Origin: Lateolabrax maculatus
Taxonomy: Eukaryota > Chordata > Actinopteri > Acropomatiformes > Lateolabracidae
Assembly (NCBI GenBank): GCA_031216445.1
Contig: CM062201.1
Span: 7,496,501 to 7,560,500, forward strand
DNA: 64,000 nucleotides
Reading direction: 5' to 3'
Position numbers and translations under genes: made by a program
Notes under the pieces: generated by a model
What the model was told of the DNA's origin: nothing
What the model saw: only the letters and a program-made list of their open reading frames with translations
Databases searched by the model: none
Shown: piece after piece, positions 1-29,883 of the stretch
How the letters are laid out: the number at the start of each line of letters is the position of its first letter
Numbering within the stretch: the stretch's first letter is position 1

Positions 1-89
1 ATGCAGCTACGTTTACCAGACTATTGACAAATTTAAAGTTGAAGTTTAACTGCATGTTTTGCTAATAAAATATCTTCATATCTTCTTAC

Positions 90-17262
<17,173 letters not shown>

Positions 17263-17400
17263 CTTCCTTCCTCTTTGAACCGCTGCACGTCCTGCGTAAC
17301 TTCTCGAACCAGCAGTACGTAGGATTACGTCGTGACGTCGACCAATAACCGACTTCTGTTTATTTGGTTGTTTGCTTGTTTACTTTAAGTGGTACGTTTG
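17263..17400 (-). promoter_or_regulatory. trim33: trim33 upstream region with CRE and CCAAT motifs
   Basis: Just upstream of the trim33 start, a CpG-containing stretch carries a CRE-like TGACGTCG (17333-17340) immediately next to ACCAAT (17341-17346, a CCAAT box on the plus strand). That spacing is typical of TATA-less housekeeping promoters. The transcription start is not determined. Confidence 0.5.
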
Positions 17401-17814
17401 TTTTAATAAGAATGCGCCATCTATGATTTAGTAAGAACACGGCCTTACACACAATTCAGTTTTATTCAAAGGGTTCTATTGGCATGAAAGTTTCAAAAAC
17501 AATGTTGCCAAAGCATCAAAATACATTTTTTCCAAATACATGCACAGTAGGCTACACAATAATAGTAACATGATCATAATGTAAATATACTAATATAACG
17601 CTATTTATAAGTTTGGCCTGTTACGTGAAGAAGTTATATATTTTTGTTACAGGCCACTTCCACTACTACGCACCCTCATTGCCAATTGGCGTGAACAGTT
17701 CATCAGCTGTGCTTTGGCTCATGACCAACCTTTCCACAAAATCTTGTGAAAGTCTGTGGATCCATTTGGAAGTTAGTGTCATTTCACAATTGGCCACTCC
17801 CACTACAATAACAA

Positions 17815-17845
17815 TAGTGTGAATGCCAAATCAGCATTCACACTA
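17815..17845. repeat. perfect hairpin, 12-bp arms
   Basis: Left arm TAGTGTGAATGC (17815-17826), seven-base loop, right arm GCATTCACACTA (17834-17845). It may be a MITE end or a small structured site; nothing nearby identifies it. Confidence 0.7.
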
Positions 17846-19341
17846 ACACTAATAAAGTTGTAGACAAGCAGCTATAAGACTGATCTGTCATTTTTGTCAT
17901 TATCTGTGATCTTAGAGATTGAAAATGTCCCCCTATACATTAAAAGGGTCTCAAGCCAAATTTGAAAGAAAGCATAGAGCTGTTCTGTACAAACTTCAGT
18001 GATGCAAGAATGAGCTGCATAAGTGAATTTTCCTTTTCTCTCAAGCATCCTCTTTTGCATACATTCTTGCAGAGGCACACACATGCTGTATTACTAAACT
18101 GTAGCTCTTCCAAAGGCAAAAATAACATAATAGTCAGACGAGGGGGGAACCAAGAGGAAACAACTTAATTAAGAGTCTTGTCCCTGCATCCTTGAGGACT
18201 CATGCACTCACGCACCACTCCAGCGTTGACATCACTATTACAAGTGCAGACTCAGCGAAGAACCACGGTGCTAGGGTACCATTTAAGACCAGGCCAATAT
18301 TCACTCCAGCCTGTAAGCTGTCCCTCTCAACCAGCCAGCCTTCATTATGCTAATTCATGTTGTTCTGAATGGTGGCATTGCGTTTTTCACCGTCAGCAGT
18401 CTCTTGAACTGGGTTCAGCTGTTTGACTCTTTCACTCTGTTTTCTGTTACTAATAAAATCACAACTCACAGAAAAGTCTCTCAAACTCTAAACTACAAAG
18501 CTGTTTTAGCTGATGTGCAGATATATTCAGCTTATTCATACATTTTATACTTTTGAACTAAGTCAGTTTTTATTTCAAATTACATTTAGACATGCTGTAA
18601 TTTAATAGCAGGTGATAGAATTACTGAGCAAAATTAAGCCCAGGAGCAGGCCAGCTGTGCTTATTACACAGGCAACCCCTCCCTCCCTCACTCTCTCTCG
18701 CTCTCCTTCTGTCTCCCTCTCTCTCTCTCATACACAATATATACTGTATGTACATACACAATAATACCCTATACACTATCAAATTACTACACTACATAGT
18801 ATACTATAACAAAAACAAAACCAGTTGTTGCAAAGAATCATTAAATAAAAAAAGAATATTTAGTAAGATGTGTAATACACTGATACCAATGTCATGATAC
18901 CTATCAATACAGTGACACATATTTTTTATCAATAACTTGTTGTTAGGTTTAAGATTGTCGTGGTTTCTGGAAATTGCCATTGTATATGTTGTTACATCTG
19001 AATAGTACACATGCACACGTTACTGTGTGTGTTAACAACACGTGCATAGAATTTACAGTACGTACGGCATGACTATTTACTTTGTTGCTCACTGTTTAAT
19101 AGATAGATAGATGGATAGAGAGACAGGTGAAGGAGACAGGGCATATTTTGCTGCCTAATGTGTATCAACATGCCACCACAAGAGGCACAGTGAATGGTAT
19201 AGAAACATTCAAACACACACGCACTAAGACACTAAGACACACAAACATACATGGACTTTTGTGCTTTATTCAACTTTTATTCTACATTTTATGCTTTCAA
19301 CATTTCTCCCTCTCTCTCTCCCTTTCCCTCCTTCTCTCTTT

Positions 19342-19592
19342 AAATCCTCTTCAACCCACTCCACTTTGAAGTTCTACTACTTCTTCATACTTTCAGCTAC
19401 AGAAACCATTCACGTATCAAAATGTTCAGCTCTTTAAGGACATTTATGCTTGTATTCAGCTTTTTTCTGCCTTTTAGACATATGTGTTTTTAACATTTTT
19501 TATAATGTAAGTGAATGTCAGGAACCTTCAAATCCTTTTTAACCTACTCCACTTTGAAGTTCTTCTACATCTGCATACTTTCAGCTACAGGC
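19342..19592. repeat. diverged direct repeat pair (about 60 bp each)
   Basis: The phrase around AATCCTCTTCAACCCACTCC and CACTTTGAAGTTCTACTAC, ending CATACTTTCAGCTACAG, recurs at about 19530-19592 with several substitutions. The surrounding sequence has many TTTCAGC words, so this is probably part of a degenerate tandem repeat. Confidence 0.6.
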
Positions 19593-20200
19593 TTCATTTA
19601 AACTTTAAACAAGTTACTAGACTTTAAATTACCAACTTCTTTTCAGTTATATTGTATTTTCAATAAATTTTAACTCTCATCTGTCCAATATTAATGCAAA
19701 GCATTTCTTCATCTTCCAACTTCTCTAGCAATGTATTCAGCATTTAGCTTTTTTAAGTAATGCTGTTTAACTTCCAATCCTGCCAGTTTTTACATTTCAG
19801 CTTGCAGGTTTTTCAGAAGTGCAGTGCAATGCAGCTTTCAGATTTTTCAGGCTAATTAATTTTGCATTTATCCATTTTTTAAAAATGCTTTGAGATTTAT
19901 CTCAGCTGTCAGCATTAATACGCACGTTCTGCAGGCAATGCAATTCTCTAGTTATAATTACTATGATACCAATTATCATGGTATTTACAGCTGTATGCAT
20001 AGGTTAGATAATACATATGTTTGCTGGATAAGAGTGTCCATCCCTCTAGAGTTAGACCCAACTAAAATGCTGACGGTGCTGATATGAAATACTTGCAGAT
20101 GTAAAATCAAATAAAGGGACGTTTCAATGCTTTGATTTTTTTTTTATTTTTAAGTCTACATTAAAGAAAAATGCAAAACAATACAAAGCAAAAAACTTTA

Positions 20201-20382
20201 CCGGCGCACTTACATTCCGCTCCACTAGATGTCACAAACAAAAACTCACAGCCGTAGACAGATTTTATTTTGAAGGTCCAGACCGGAAAGCCTCGCTTCC
20301 TGTTAGCTGGAGTGTTTTTCTTAGCCGCGAGAGAGCAAAATAAAAGCTAACTCAAAGAAACGCAACAATATAGAGCTTGAAA
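20201..20382 (+). promoter_or_regulatory. bcas2: bcas2 proximal promoter and 5' UTR
   Basis: The 180 bases before the ATG contain two ETS-like cores in opposite orientation, ACCGGAAAG near 20282 and CTTCCTG near 20297, in a sequence without a TATA box at the expected place. This is usual for housekeeping splicing-factor genes. The ATG context is GAAAATGGCC, a good Kozak match. Confidence 0.45.
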
Positions 20383-23300
20383 ATGGCCGGGACAGCCTCA
20401 GTAGCTGGTGAAGTGTTCGTCGATGCGTTGCCATACTTTGACCAAGGTTACGATGCACCCGGTGTCAGAGAGGCGGTGAGTAAACTTCACTTTGCTGCCG
20501 CAGCCTGTTAGCTGACCACGCGTTACCTCGCGTCAGGAGCCGCACTCTAACGTCTTAGTCCTGTTTTAACGGGACACTTAGAGGAACTACAGCATTTCTT
20601 GTGCCCACAATTAACTTTATTATTATTTAACATGATCATTTGTTTAATGTTGGTGAATGTTTCTTCGAGGCATAGCTATAACTTCCTGCTGTTAGCAGCG
20701 CAGCTATCAACATGCCCGCTGGGGAAATAAAATAAACAAATACATAGACAGTGAGTTAGTTTTTCTGTGCCTTTTAATAGCATTATCTATTTAATTAGTA
20801 TATTTAATTGCTTATCTCGTAATTGTGACTTTTGCATGCTATGATAAGATCTTTATCTTGCTCCTGCGTGGTCTGAATGTACTTATTGTAAGTCACTAAC
20901 GTAACTAAAGTGTCAGCAAAATGAATGTAATATAATTTACTGTATATTTAAAGTTTCCCCTCTGTTTCTTTGACTCATTTTGCTATGGAAACATCTTTTG
21001 TCAGCAAACATTGAAACACCAAGAGCTGTTTGTAGGAGTGATGCTTCTGTCTTTTAAATCCTAACTATGGAGCAAATACAGGTTCATTAATAGTGGAGCA
21101 ATGTTAGTGTCATAATGGTGCAGACTTCTTTAATGGAAATTAAAAAACATGTTTATTCTCATAATTATGAGATATATATTTCATAAGAAAACTCCATTAT
21201 TACAAGATTAGGATCTGATAATCTTTTAGATGTGGATCTCTCATTACGAAGTTGATGCAGTGTGCTTCTGTACAATAATGTGTCCCTGTAAGATCAGTGT
21301 ACAACAGCGGAGCCTTGACATGGGACCACCTAAATGGAGTGCAGCCATCAATAATGTTATTAATTCCACCTGTGTTTTCACCTCAATATCTTGTCAAAAC
21401 CTTGTCTTCATCCATTGAGATGTACCAATAAAACCAAACCAAAAATCTTACACACCTGTGTTTGACAGCAACAGGCCGGTATGGCTTATGTGGTGGTTGA
21501 AATTAAAATGTTTAAGTTATGCTAATATGCAAATATTAATATGTAGCCTAACCACTTCCCTGCTGAATATTTTCCAGATGTGTACTAACAAATGTACACA
21601 TCAGTATGCTATGATACACATTATCTGTTCCTTGGCACAACTCAAAGTCACCTCCATGAGCTGTCAAACTGGATCACTTGAACAGAGTTCACTACCAGAT
21701 TGGATCGGTCAAAAATGTTTGTAAAAACACAACATGGAGTACATAAAGAGTGTCAGCTTTAGGAGCCAAGCTGACATCAGACTAGAACCCAGTAATGGAA
21801 AAACAATCTCTTGCAGTACTCCTATGAGACTCCCACAGGGATGTAGAGTACAGTGTCTGAATGTCTGTAGGGGAGAGTAGTCGATTTCTTTTTGTTCCCC
21901 TTAAAACCGAATGAGTCCGTCTCATTTGGTCTGCGATCAGGCTTTTTAAGTTCGGATGCACCTGTTGGTCAGATGGGATTGCGTCTCACAATCTGAAAAG
22001 CATTTTCAAAACTGACCGGTGGTTTGACGCCTTGCGTTATGTTGCCAGTGATTGACTACTATCCTAATTGAAAACAGTGGAATGCGCATTTGGAAGCTCC
22101 CTCTTTGTGCATTTCCTTTTGTCCCTTTGGCTCCACACAGATGCTCATTTATAGTCTAATGACTTGGCTCACACCTGACTCCTTGAGTAGACATCATGAA
22201 TGAAAGCAGCTGCTTGACATTAAGGCTTGTCCGCTTTTCCTGTGTGTGTGTGTGTGTGTGTGTGTGTATTCCAACTTTGGCTTTATTGTCACATTTCTTT
22301 ATTTGCGCTTCCGGGATGTCTCCTAATCCATCATCAATCTGTCATCTTAATGGCCTAATGCTATATCTCTCTTTAAATAAACAAGTCAGGGAATATAAAA
22401 CAAATAAAATGCAGAATAATCTGCATCAAAACCCTGTGTTTTTTGTTTTTATAAGGTAAATATGACAGTTTAAAGCACACCCTCTTGGCTATCACAATGG
22501 AATATTTCAACATGGTAGAAACTAGTTTAATTTCTTTTGATGATGTGTGCTACAAGAGTCTGTTTGTTTTTCCATTTATAGATGACTTGTCACTGAGTGT
22601 GCCTCCAGCCATAGAGGAAAATATAACAAGTGCAGTTAGCTGGTGTAGTCTTCTTAGTGTCTGATTGAGTCGCAGGCCTCCTCAAAATGTTCATGCCCAT
22701 GTTAAGTCTGAATGCTGTTTCAGATGCTTTTCCACTCTGCCAAAAAAAAAAATAGTATTATGAGGTAACAGTAAAAAATGTTTTGGTATTTAATAGTCAA
22801 ATTTAACCTGATACCTGCTCTACAATATGCAGTCCAAAATCACCTGTACACGATACCAGTACTAAACCATAGCAAAAACTGATAAAAGTTACTTTCTTGG
22901 TAGCTGCAGTGCTTTTCCTGTCCAAGAAATGAATGATCTTTTGTGTTCTAGGCTGCAGCGTTGGTGGAGGAGGAGACCAGAAGATACCGACCTACCAAGA
23001 ACTACCTGAGCTACTTGACCACACCGGACTTCGCTACTTTTGAGGTGACAAACTCCTCAGACCTTCCGAAACCTTCTTCACAGCTTCCGCCAGTGTGACA
23101 AAAATAACAGCATTTTTTATTTCTTATCACCCTTTAGACAGAAATTATGAGGAATGAATTTGAGCGACTGGCAGCTCGGCAGCCCATGGATCTCCTGAGC
23201 ATGAAGAGGTAAACCCTTCACACTGCAGGAGCATGTGTTGATACTTCGAGCAACAGAATACCTGAATCAAGGGCCTGAATGTACCTAAGTGGCACCTAAT

Positions 23301-24320
23301 ATGTACACAGCTAGTGAGACTCATGCAGAAATACTGCTACATCCAACACGCTGATTGTAGTTAAGCCAAAAGTTTTCCTTTTTCCTTGTTTGCCTCAGAG
23401 AAAGAGTTATACGTGCATATAATTGCAATATCTTCAGTGATGGATGGGTGAATTAAAACTGTAATAAAACAGAAACTGAAAGCTGCAGCTGTAACCCCAC
23501 TTTATCATTAATTATTGGAGAGAGGGAGATATAGCCTTAGATTTGTGATAAAAACCACACACTTTTTTACAATATTTTTGCTCCGTGGGTCCAAATGTTG
23601 AAAATTTCATCTGACTTCTTTCTCCGTGGAGATACGAGCTGCCAGCGCCCTCATCAGGACAGAAGAATGACATCACGGCGTGGCAGGAGTGCGTGAACAA
23701 CTCGATGGCCCAGCTGGAGCACCAGGCAGTCCGCATTGAGAACCTGGAGCTCATGTCGCAGTATGGAACCAACGCATGGAAATTCTACAACGAGTACGTG
23801 ACAGCAGTCTGTCTCTCACAGTTACTCCCTGTATATTTAGTCTAAAGACTGCTAACATGTTATCTTTTGTTCCTCTTTCAGTAACTTGGCCTTCATGATT
23901 GAGATGGCTCAAAAGGAACTTCAGAAATTCAGGTAACTGATCGCTTGGACATTTGTGCTTTATAAATGTTTGTTATTACACCAGTTTTCACATGTTTACC
24001 AATTCAAAAATGTTTTGGTACACAGGAAGCAAATACAAGATTTAAACTGGCAGCGCAAGAACGATCAGCTAGCAGGAGGAGCCAAACTGCGAGAGCAGGA
24101 GTCAAAGTATGTTGTTGGAAGAGTTTATATGTTTAAATCACTGTGCATGTTAGAGTCTCCTCTGTCGTAACATCTGTATCTGTCCCTCAACAGCTGGGTG
24201 TCTCTGGTCAGTAAGAACTATGAGATCGAGCGGGCCATCGTCCAGCTGGAGAACGAAATAACTCAGCTCAGACAACAGCAGGGGGACGAGAACAAGGAGA
24301 ACATCCGGCAGGACTTCTAG
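20383..24320 (+). CDS. bcas2: BCAS2 (SPF27), PRP19/NTC complex subunit, complete
   Basis: Core component of the PRP19/CDC5L spliceosome complex in the nucleus, needed for catalytic activation of the spliceosome. Seven exons: 20383-20475, 22952-23044, 23138-23208, 23632-23793, 23882-23932, 24026-24106, 24194-24320. They total 678 bases, or 225 residues plus a TAG stop, the same length as the human protein. The N-terminus reads [20 protein letters not shown] and the conserved core includes [18 protein letters not shown] and [20 protein letters not shown]. The C-terminal half (about 125-215) is coiled coil and the protein ends [10 protein letters not shown]. Exons 1 and 2 are each exactly 31 codons. 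The gene is compact apart from a 2.5 kb first intron. Confidence 0.97.
20476..22951 (+). other. bcas2 intron 1
   Basis: No second gene seen. It contains a 14-bp palindrome CTCATAATTATGAG (21158-21171), which is a motif also present in trim33 intron 1, and a (TG)n microsatellite at about 22240-22268. It ends TTGTGTTCTAG|GCTGCAGCG. Confidence 0.7.
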
Positions 24321-25072
24321 AGCAGCAGCAGCAGCAGCTTTCACCCTCGTAGCACAGATCTACCAACCCATGATCCCTCAATCAGACAGATTTCATCTTG
24401 TTTGACTGGACTAAGAAGCAGCCTGACGAGGGAAAGTTACCTGTTTGGAGGAGATTTAATGTGAAATTGCTTAAGTTCAACTGCATCATCAAATAACTTT
24501 GAGACTCAGAAAGAGCCCGGGAAACCTCAGTGACAACACACTTTTACCAGACTTCATGCCTCTTATTTTACTGTAAAAACAGTGGTGGAATATGGTATAA
24601 TGCAGCTTTTTGACTATACAGATGTTTAAAGCGAGACTATGTACTGTTTTCAACAAGATAGAACATCTTCATCTTCTTACAAATGGAAGGTTTATTTCAT
24701 AGGAAATAAAACACATCTTTGCTCAATTCAATACACAAACAAGTTTTCCTGCCACAACCTCACTTGGTCTGGTGTGACCAGTAGGCTATGGTGGCTAATA
24801 TCAGCAACTTTAGATAGATACTGCTGTATACCAGACACTACTGAGTCTGTTTGCATTTATCATGAATCCATAAATACCACAAGTGACATAATCTCGCTTT
24901 AAAATGTAATGTATACCAGCATGTAGGTTTCAGTCTTTAGTCAGTCAGGATACCTACCAGTCAAGTAGAATTAAGTGTACATAGTTTGTCAAGTCCTGAC
25001 AAGTCCTGCCTTGACTTGCATTCATGTAATTTTTTATGCTGTTTTAATAAAATGAACATTTCTTACATTTCC
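24321..25072 (+). other. bcas2: bcas2 3' UTR
   Basis: Starts with a short CAG run directly after the stop (24321-24340) and ends near the only good polyadenylation signal, AATAAA at 25046-25051, followed by a GT-rich stretch (TTGTGTGTGG) as expected downstream of a cleavage site. Confidence 0.7.
25046..25051 (+). terminator. bcas2: bcas2 polyadenylation signal AATAAA
   Basis: AATAAA with a GT-rich element about 20 bases downstream. It is the first canonical hexamer of this quality in the 3' UTR. Confidence 0.75.
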
Positions 25073-25079
25073 TTGTGTG

Positions 25080-26150
25080 TGGTTGGACTCTTTCCAAATC
25101 CGTTAACACTACACTGAACCTGACATTAGTGTATGGTCTAGTTATGCTTCTGCGAAGCTCTTGAGAATACATTTCTTTTATATTATTGTAAGGACTTCTG
25201 TTTGATAGGATTTGAAATCTGTTCTCTGCCCATTGTTATTTTTCATTCCTGTTCCTATTATTATTATTTTTTTAGTGGAACTTCACGCAACAGGCCAGTT
25301 TCTTAACTGCATGAAGGTACAGTATATTCAAATTGTCGTCCCATTGCCAGTTTGATAAATAGGCAGCCTCAGGGTCAACAGATAGTATCATGGAGTTAGC
25401 TCGAGCCTCTACTCCTCCAGGTTCTCATTTCCACCAGCACATTCAACTACGCTCTAGTTCGTCAGAAGTCATGGCTTTATTCTCGTGTGGAAATTATGAA
25501 ACCCCATCAGTCAAATTACCAAAAAGTCAATGACCGGTTAGTAAAACAATATTAAACCTCGTATTGTTGTTGGAAGTCCAGCGGTTTGTTGGTTTAATAA
25601 TTACACATCTACAGTGAACCGTTTGACCACTAAAGAGTGATTCCAAGATATCACTAATTAGAATAACAGCCAGTCAAATACTTCATTATATAGGCAAACA
25701 TTAACATTTGCACACTGTAGAAGGTGGACTGCAGTCAGTGGGTGTTGGGCTGTAATCAAGGGCAAAATAACACGGACACCTCATCATAATACAGTCCAAT
25801 AGAGCAGCACCACACACTACAGCCTCAGATGCTGTGTGATCAGGAAGTTGAATCAACCCCCCCCCTCTGATGGGATCGCAACACCTGAGCTTCACAATGG
25901 GACTGGGTTCCTGGGATGTTTTCCTTTGCATTACTATACATAGGGCCTTTTTTGTGACAGCAAGTTAACTCAGCACACCTCATCTACTGCAGTTCAGTGA
26001 CTTTACATTCCAGTAGACAACACCGCTGGACTGGAAGTACCTACGGTGTGTTAGTGTTCAGTTGGGTGCTTCTGTTTTTAACAAATGGCTATGTAACTTC
26101 TGCATCATCTTGGGGGATTTTTTGTAACAGAGTAAAAATCATGTTTATGC

Positions 26151-26200
<50 letters not shown>

Positions 26201-26440
26201 TACATGTATATATATATATACATATATATACATATATACGTATATATATATGTATATATATATTTGTATTTAGGTTATTATAAAGTATAGTTAAAACAAG
26301 TTTTTAAAAAGGGGAAATATTTCACCAATCTTTAAACATGTCTCAAGATGAAAATGTCAAGAATGTTCTTTGACTGATGTACCTCTAATTTGAAAAACAT
26401 ACATCACAACATCATGTCACCCTGGACACAAAAAGAAAAT
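25080..26440. other. intergenic region between bcas2 and otud3 (tail to tail)
   Basis: No exon recognised. The main feature is a (TA)n-rich tract of about 110 bp (26157-26265). There is also a C-run at 25857-25865. Confidence 0.6.
26157..26265. repeat. (TA)n / TATACA low-complexity tract
   Basis: Pure TA dinucleotides at the left, then TATACATATA-type variants with scattered GTATA. It is self-complementary and prone to cruciforms, and probably poorly assembled. Confidence 0.9.
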
Positions 26441-26445
26441 GATCA

Positions 26446-26998
26446 TTTATTATTATTTATTGCCACATTCCTTACACAGTGCGCATAACAATCATTCATC
26501 TGCCCGCTCTTCTTTTTTCTTCCTTCTTTAATTAGATCACACAAACAGAATGATCTGAACACCTGAATAGACGTCGACTCAATCTGTGGCAAACCAAAAA
26601 GCCCAGCTGCACGAGATTATCTGCGTGGTTTGTCATGAAAAGCCTGATGTCCAGCATAGAGAAGGGGGCTAGGTAGCATGGAAGGTAGACCAGATCTGAT
26701 GAGTTTCTACGTACGCCAACACTGACCAGGGATTGAGCTGAATCAAAACCCAACAAAAACACTGAAAGTCATGCTTTCACTTTCATTCTCTGTCCTTTAC
26801 AACGTTCACACATCTCACACACACACACACACACACACGTTTGCAGGCACCGTTATACCGTTTGCAAAGAAACTATAGGGTTCTCTTTAGGAAAAGTCAT
26901 CCACTGTGACTGAATCAAATCTGGCTATGTGCAAAACTTTGACAGCGTCAGCCGCCGGTAGCTAGAGTAGCAGTAGGTTATTTTGGCCATGCTCCAGT
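26446..26998 (-). other. otud3: otud3 3' UTR
   Basis: From the TAG stop leftward to two overlapping candidate poly(A) signals (AATAAA on the minus strand at 26456-26461 and 26446-26451). It contains a short (CA)n run at 26819-26838. The exact cleavage site is not resolved. Confidence 0.45.
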
Positions 26999-29786
26999 CT
27001 ATATACTGAGAGTGTTGAGAGCTGGTACCAAAGTAACAGCCTCTGGCAGGTTCTGGTTCTGGTCTTGACTTCCTTTACTCTGGAGAAACTTCTGCCGATG
27101 CCTCTCCTCCTGGCGCTTCTTCTTCTCTTGCCGCTGCTGCTCTTTCCTCTGCTTGTTAGATACCTCGGAATGAGGGAAACAAAAATGTTTTGTTTTTTTT
27201 AAATGCTGCCGTCTGTCTACACGTAATGATATGAAAACTGATCATTTTAAGAGTGAGGTAAACATTCAAGTGAAATCTAAAATAAAAATAAAATGTGGCT
27301 GGACAAACTGGTAATAAGTGAAGCTACCTTTGGTTTTTGTACGTTGCTGCCCTCTGCTGGCGGTTTGTGCTCACAGCAGTCTGTGGCTGCGGCTCTGCAG
27401 GCTGAGCAGGATCCTGAGGCACACTGGCCCTGGCAGGACTGGCCCAGCATGGAGCCAACAAGCCATTCAGCATTGATGGTTGCTGCACTCAGCTGGAGCA
27501 AGTTCTCCTCATCGCCTGAGACAGAACACCCATGCATAAACAATAATAAATAGAACCAGTCAGTGTGACATGATCTTTTCAGCCTGACATGTTTATGGCA
27601 TCAAAGGAACATTTAGCTAAATGAAGTCTGTGATAAAGTTGATTCCTAGTTGTTCTCTTTTGCCCTGACAGTCTAATTCTTCCGGCTGCTAATGAGTCAA
27701 GTGTAACTTCTGACCCTGGATTCCTCGATTCTTGATGGAGCTCAGGATCACGTTGTCCTCCTCTGAGGCTGTGGGAGAAGAGCTTTTCTCTCTGTCCCTC
27801 TGACCATCCCCGAACTCACGCTGCTGGCCTCGTGAATTCTGCAGATTCTGGGAACAGAACACCAGAAAACATCGTATTAGAGGGTGCATTATTACAGTAT
27901 TTTAGCCCATAAACATTAAAAATGACATGACGTGCTCTTGACATCTGAAGAGGTAGGCTTGGAATTTTCTAAATGATTTCAGCTATTGTAAAATGAGAGG
28001 GATGACTGTTCGTGAATGCTGGTCCACTGAATGTCCATTGTACATCATATACCTCTATGCGGAGCTGAGCAGGACTCTCAGAGTTGTCTCCAGTCCGCCT
28101 CACACTGTCATAATGATCTCCATAGCGGTAGGCAATGTGTAGCTCTCTGCACACCAGCTTCTCTGCACCGTTTATCTGCAATAAGAACAAAACAGCGTTA
28201 GGTTTCACATTATAATAACAGAGCCTTAAATTGTCATTTGAAAGCCTTTGCCTCTGCCTCTGTCCGTACCTCCCACAGTGGTGTGTTGAGCTGATGGATG
28301 ACCACTTTCACCTGTTGACTGCGAGCGAAAGCCACGATGGCGTCATTGCCGGCAAACGTACCAGGCTGAGAGAGGTTGGACACTGGGTGGAAAGAAAGAA
28401 AAGTAATTACCCACAAGATAACCTGAAGTTGTGATGGCACATCATTTTTTCTTGGACTTTCTATGCTGTCGTCACACCAGATATATTCAGTATACCTTCA
28501 GTAAACACGATCATTGTCTTAAACTGAAAAGGAAAGTCTCGAAAAAACACAATAGTATGTGCAGCACAGCTTTATCTTGTAACCGCTTATTCAGGGTTCC
28601 CACCCGAGGCTGGGAAACACTTGACATAAAGCCTCTGTCACTCCATCGCAAACAGAATTGATGGCCCCCAGGGGTCACTACACAGTTGCTGGATAAAACA
28701 GTCTCCCACTGTAATCAATTGACTTCCCATGTACAGCAACATGACAGAATGTCATCCACTGGGTCATTTTCTTACAGTGCTGTGCGAAGGGCACGTCGTC
28801 CTCGACAAAGGGTTCAAAGTCTTGTCGATGGGACATCATATACTGGACAGTCTCCTGCCGCAGCCGCAGGTGACCCCGGGAGTGACCTTCTAACTGGTCG
28901 CCTAAAGCTCTGAATAGGCAGTTCCTGTAAGAAACAAAGACAGTGACTCTACACATGATGGCCTATAGTTAAATGACCAGAATGAAGGTCATGTTACGTT
29001 TAAATCAAAGGCTTTTATTCCACTGATGCATTGGCATTAGCTGGCAAGTATCTGGGTGGTAGCCAATAACAATGACTTAAGTCCTTGAAATCCCAAGGCT
29101 CCCAGACCTTCTGCCCAGTAGTAAACATAACTGATAGGTGCGAGACTGTATAGTGCGAGACTGTATAGTCAATCAAATAAATTCCCATCTTGATTTTTTA
29201 TTAAGCTAGAGGGCACCTAAAGACATTTCATTTGGTGTTTTCCAATCGTAAATGGCACAGCACAGCTGGTATTGTCGGTCTGGGAATACAAATCATGTTT
29301 CAACAAAGATGAGGACTGTCAAATTATGGCTCTAGTGACATTTGCCTATAAAAAGGAGCAGCCATGCAGCTGGAAATACTCTGCAGCTTAGTTTACTGCA
29401 CACAGTTATTGCCGAGGCATCCTGGTTACTCATGGTGAGACAGCTGTCTGCAGCTTGAAAACAATCTTTGTGTACATAATACGATTTAAGGGACACTAGT
29501 TTCAGTATCAGTGACTGAAAAGGACAACACATTGGGAGGCAAAGCACAGCTTGACGGCACAATCGTTTTCTGGCTCTTACCCATCTCCCGGGACTTCTCT
29601 GAGCCTGAGCCCCAGCGCCTGGAGCTGATTAGAGAAACTGACAAACTCTGCTCCTTCATCACAATCCTGAGGCCGGTTCTTGCGGTCCTTTACGATGGCC
29701 CGGCGTGCGGCCCGCTCGTCCCTCTTGCGCTCCAGTTCGCTCTTCTTGTTGCTCCGTACAGGTTTCGGCGTCTGTTTCCTAGACAT
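26999..29786 (-). CDS. otud3: OTUD3, OTU-family deubiquitinase, complete coding region
   Basis: Cysteine protease that removes ubiquitin; human OTUD3 is reported to stabilise PTEN. Seven coding exons: 29581-29786, 28776-28924, 28270-28382, 28053-28175, 27715-27847, 27328-27515, 26999-27163. They total 1077 bases, or 358 residues (human about 398). The basic N-terminus reads [20 protein letters not shown]. The OTU catalytic centre is split over the first intron: [17 protein letters not shown], with Asp68 and Cys71. The catalytic His is H177 in [14 protein letters not shown]-like helical stretch follows (about 228-266), then a cysteine cluster peculiar to this protein, then a Lys/Arg/Gln-rich coiled tail ([15 protein letters not shown]) ending ALNTLSI. 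Intron phases close exactly. The last exon acceptor, TTCCGAG|GTA, has an unusual G before AG. Confidence 0.95.
27328..27515 (-). CDS. otud3: otud3 exon 6: UBA-like end and Cys cluster
   Basis: 63 codons beginning [20 protein letters not shown], which with the end of exon 5 resembles the UBA-like region of human OTUD3. The following stretch has six cysteines and one histidine in 23 residues (C269, C273, C278, C281, C288, C289, H291) and no counterpart in the human sequence I remember. The frame is fixed on both sides by conserved exons, so this is coding. Confidence 0.85.
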
Positions 29787-29860
29787 GTTGGCTGCAGTCG
29801 TTTCCGCAGGCCAACAACACCAAGGTATGTCTTCTTATAGTAATGAGCTGGCACTTGCAT
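29690..29860 (-). other. overlapping upstream ORF at the otud3 start
   Basis: ATG at 29858-29860 opens a 56-codon frame ([20 protein letters not shown]...) that passes through the otud3 ATG (29784-29786) in another frame and stops at 29690. It lies inside the probable second leader exon, which starts at 29884 after TTTTTAAATAG. No protein family is recognised. Confidence 0.5.
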
Positions 29861-29883
29861 CAACCACTGACGCACATCTGGAA

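Larger units (their letters stand above)
17401..20200. other. intergenic region between trim33 and bcas2
   Basis: No coding exon recognised. Contents: a 12-bp-arm hairpin (17815-17845), CT-rich simple sequence (18678-18730 and 19305-19345), a short GATA-type tetranucleotide run (19100-19125), and a region (about 19260-19860) of repeated CACTTTGAAGTTCT and TTTCAGC phrases. Confidence 0.6.

Noticed and set aside
27349..27361. CTCF-like core GCCCTCTGCTGGC
   Set aside because: It falls within the otud3 exon 6 coding sequence and matches only the core; too little to call a site.
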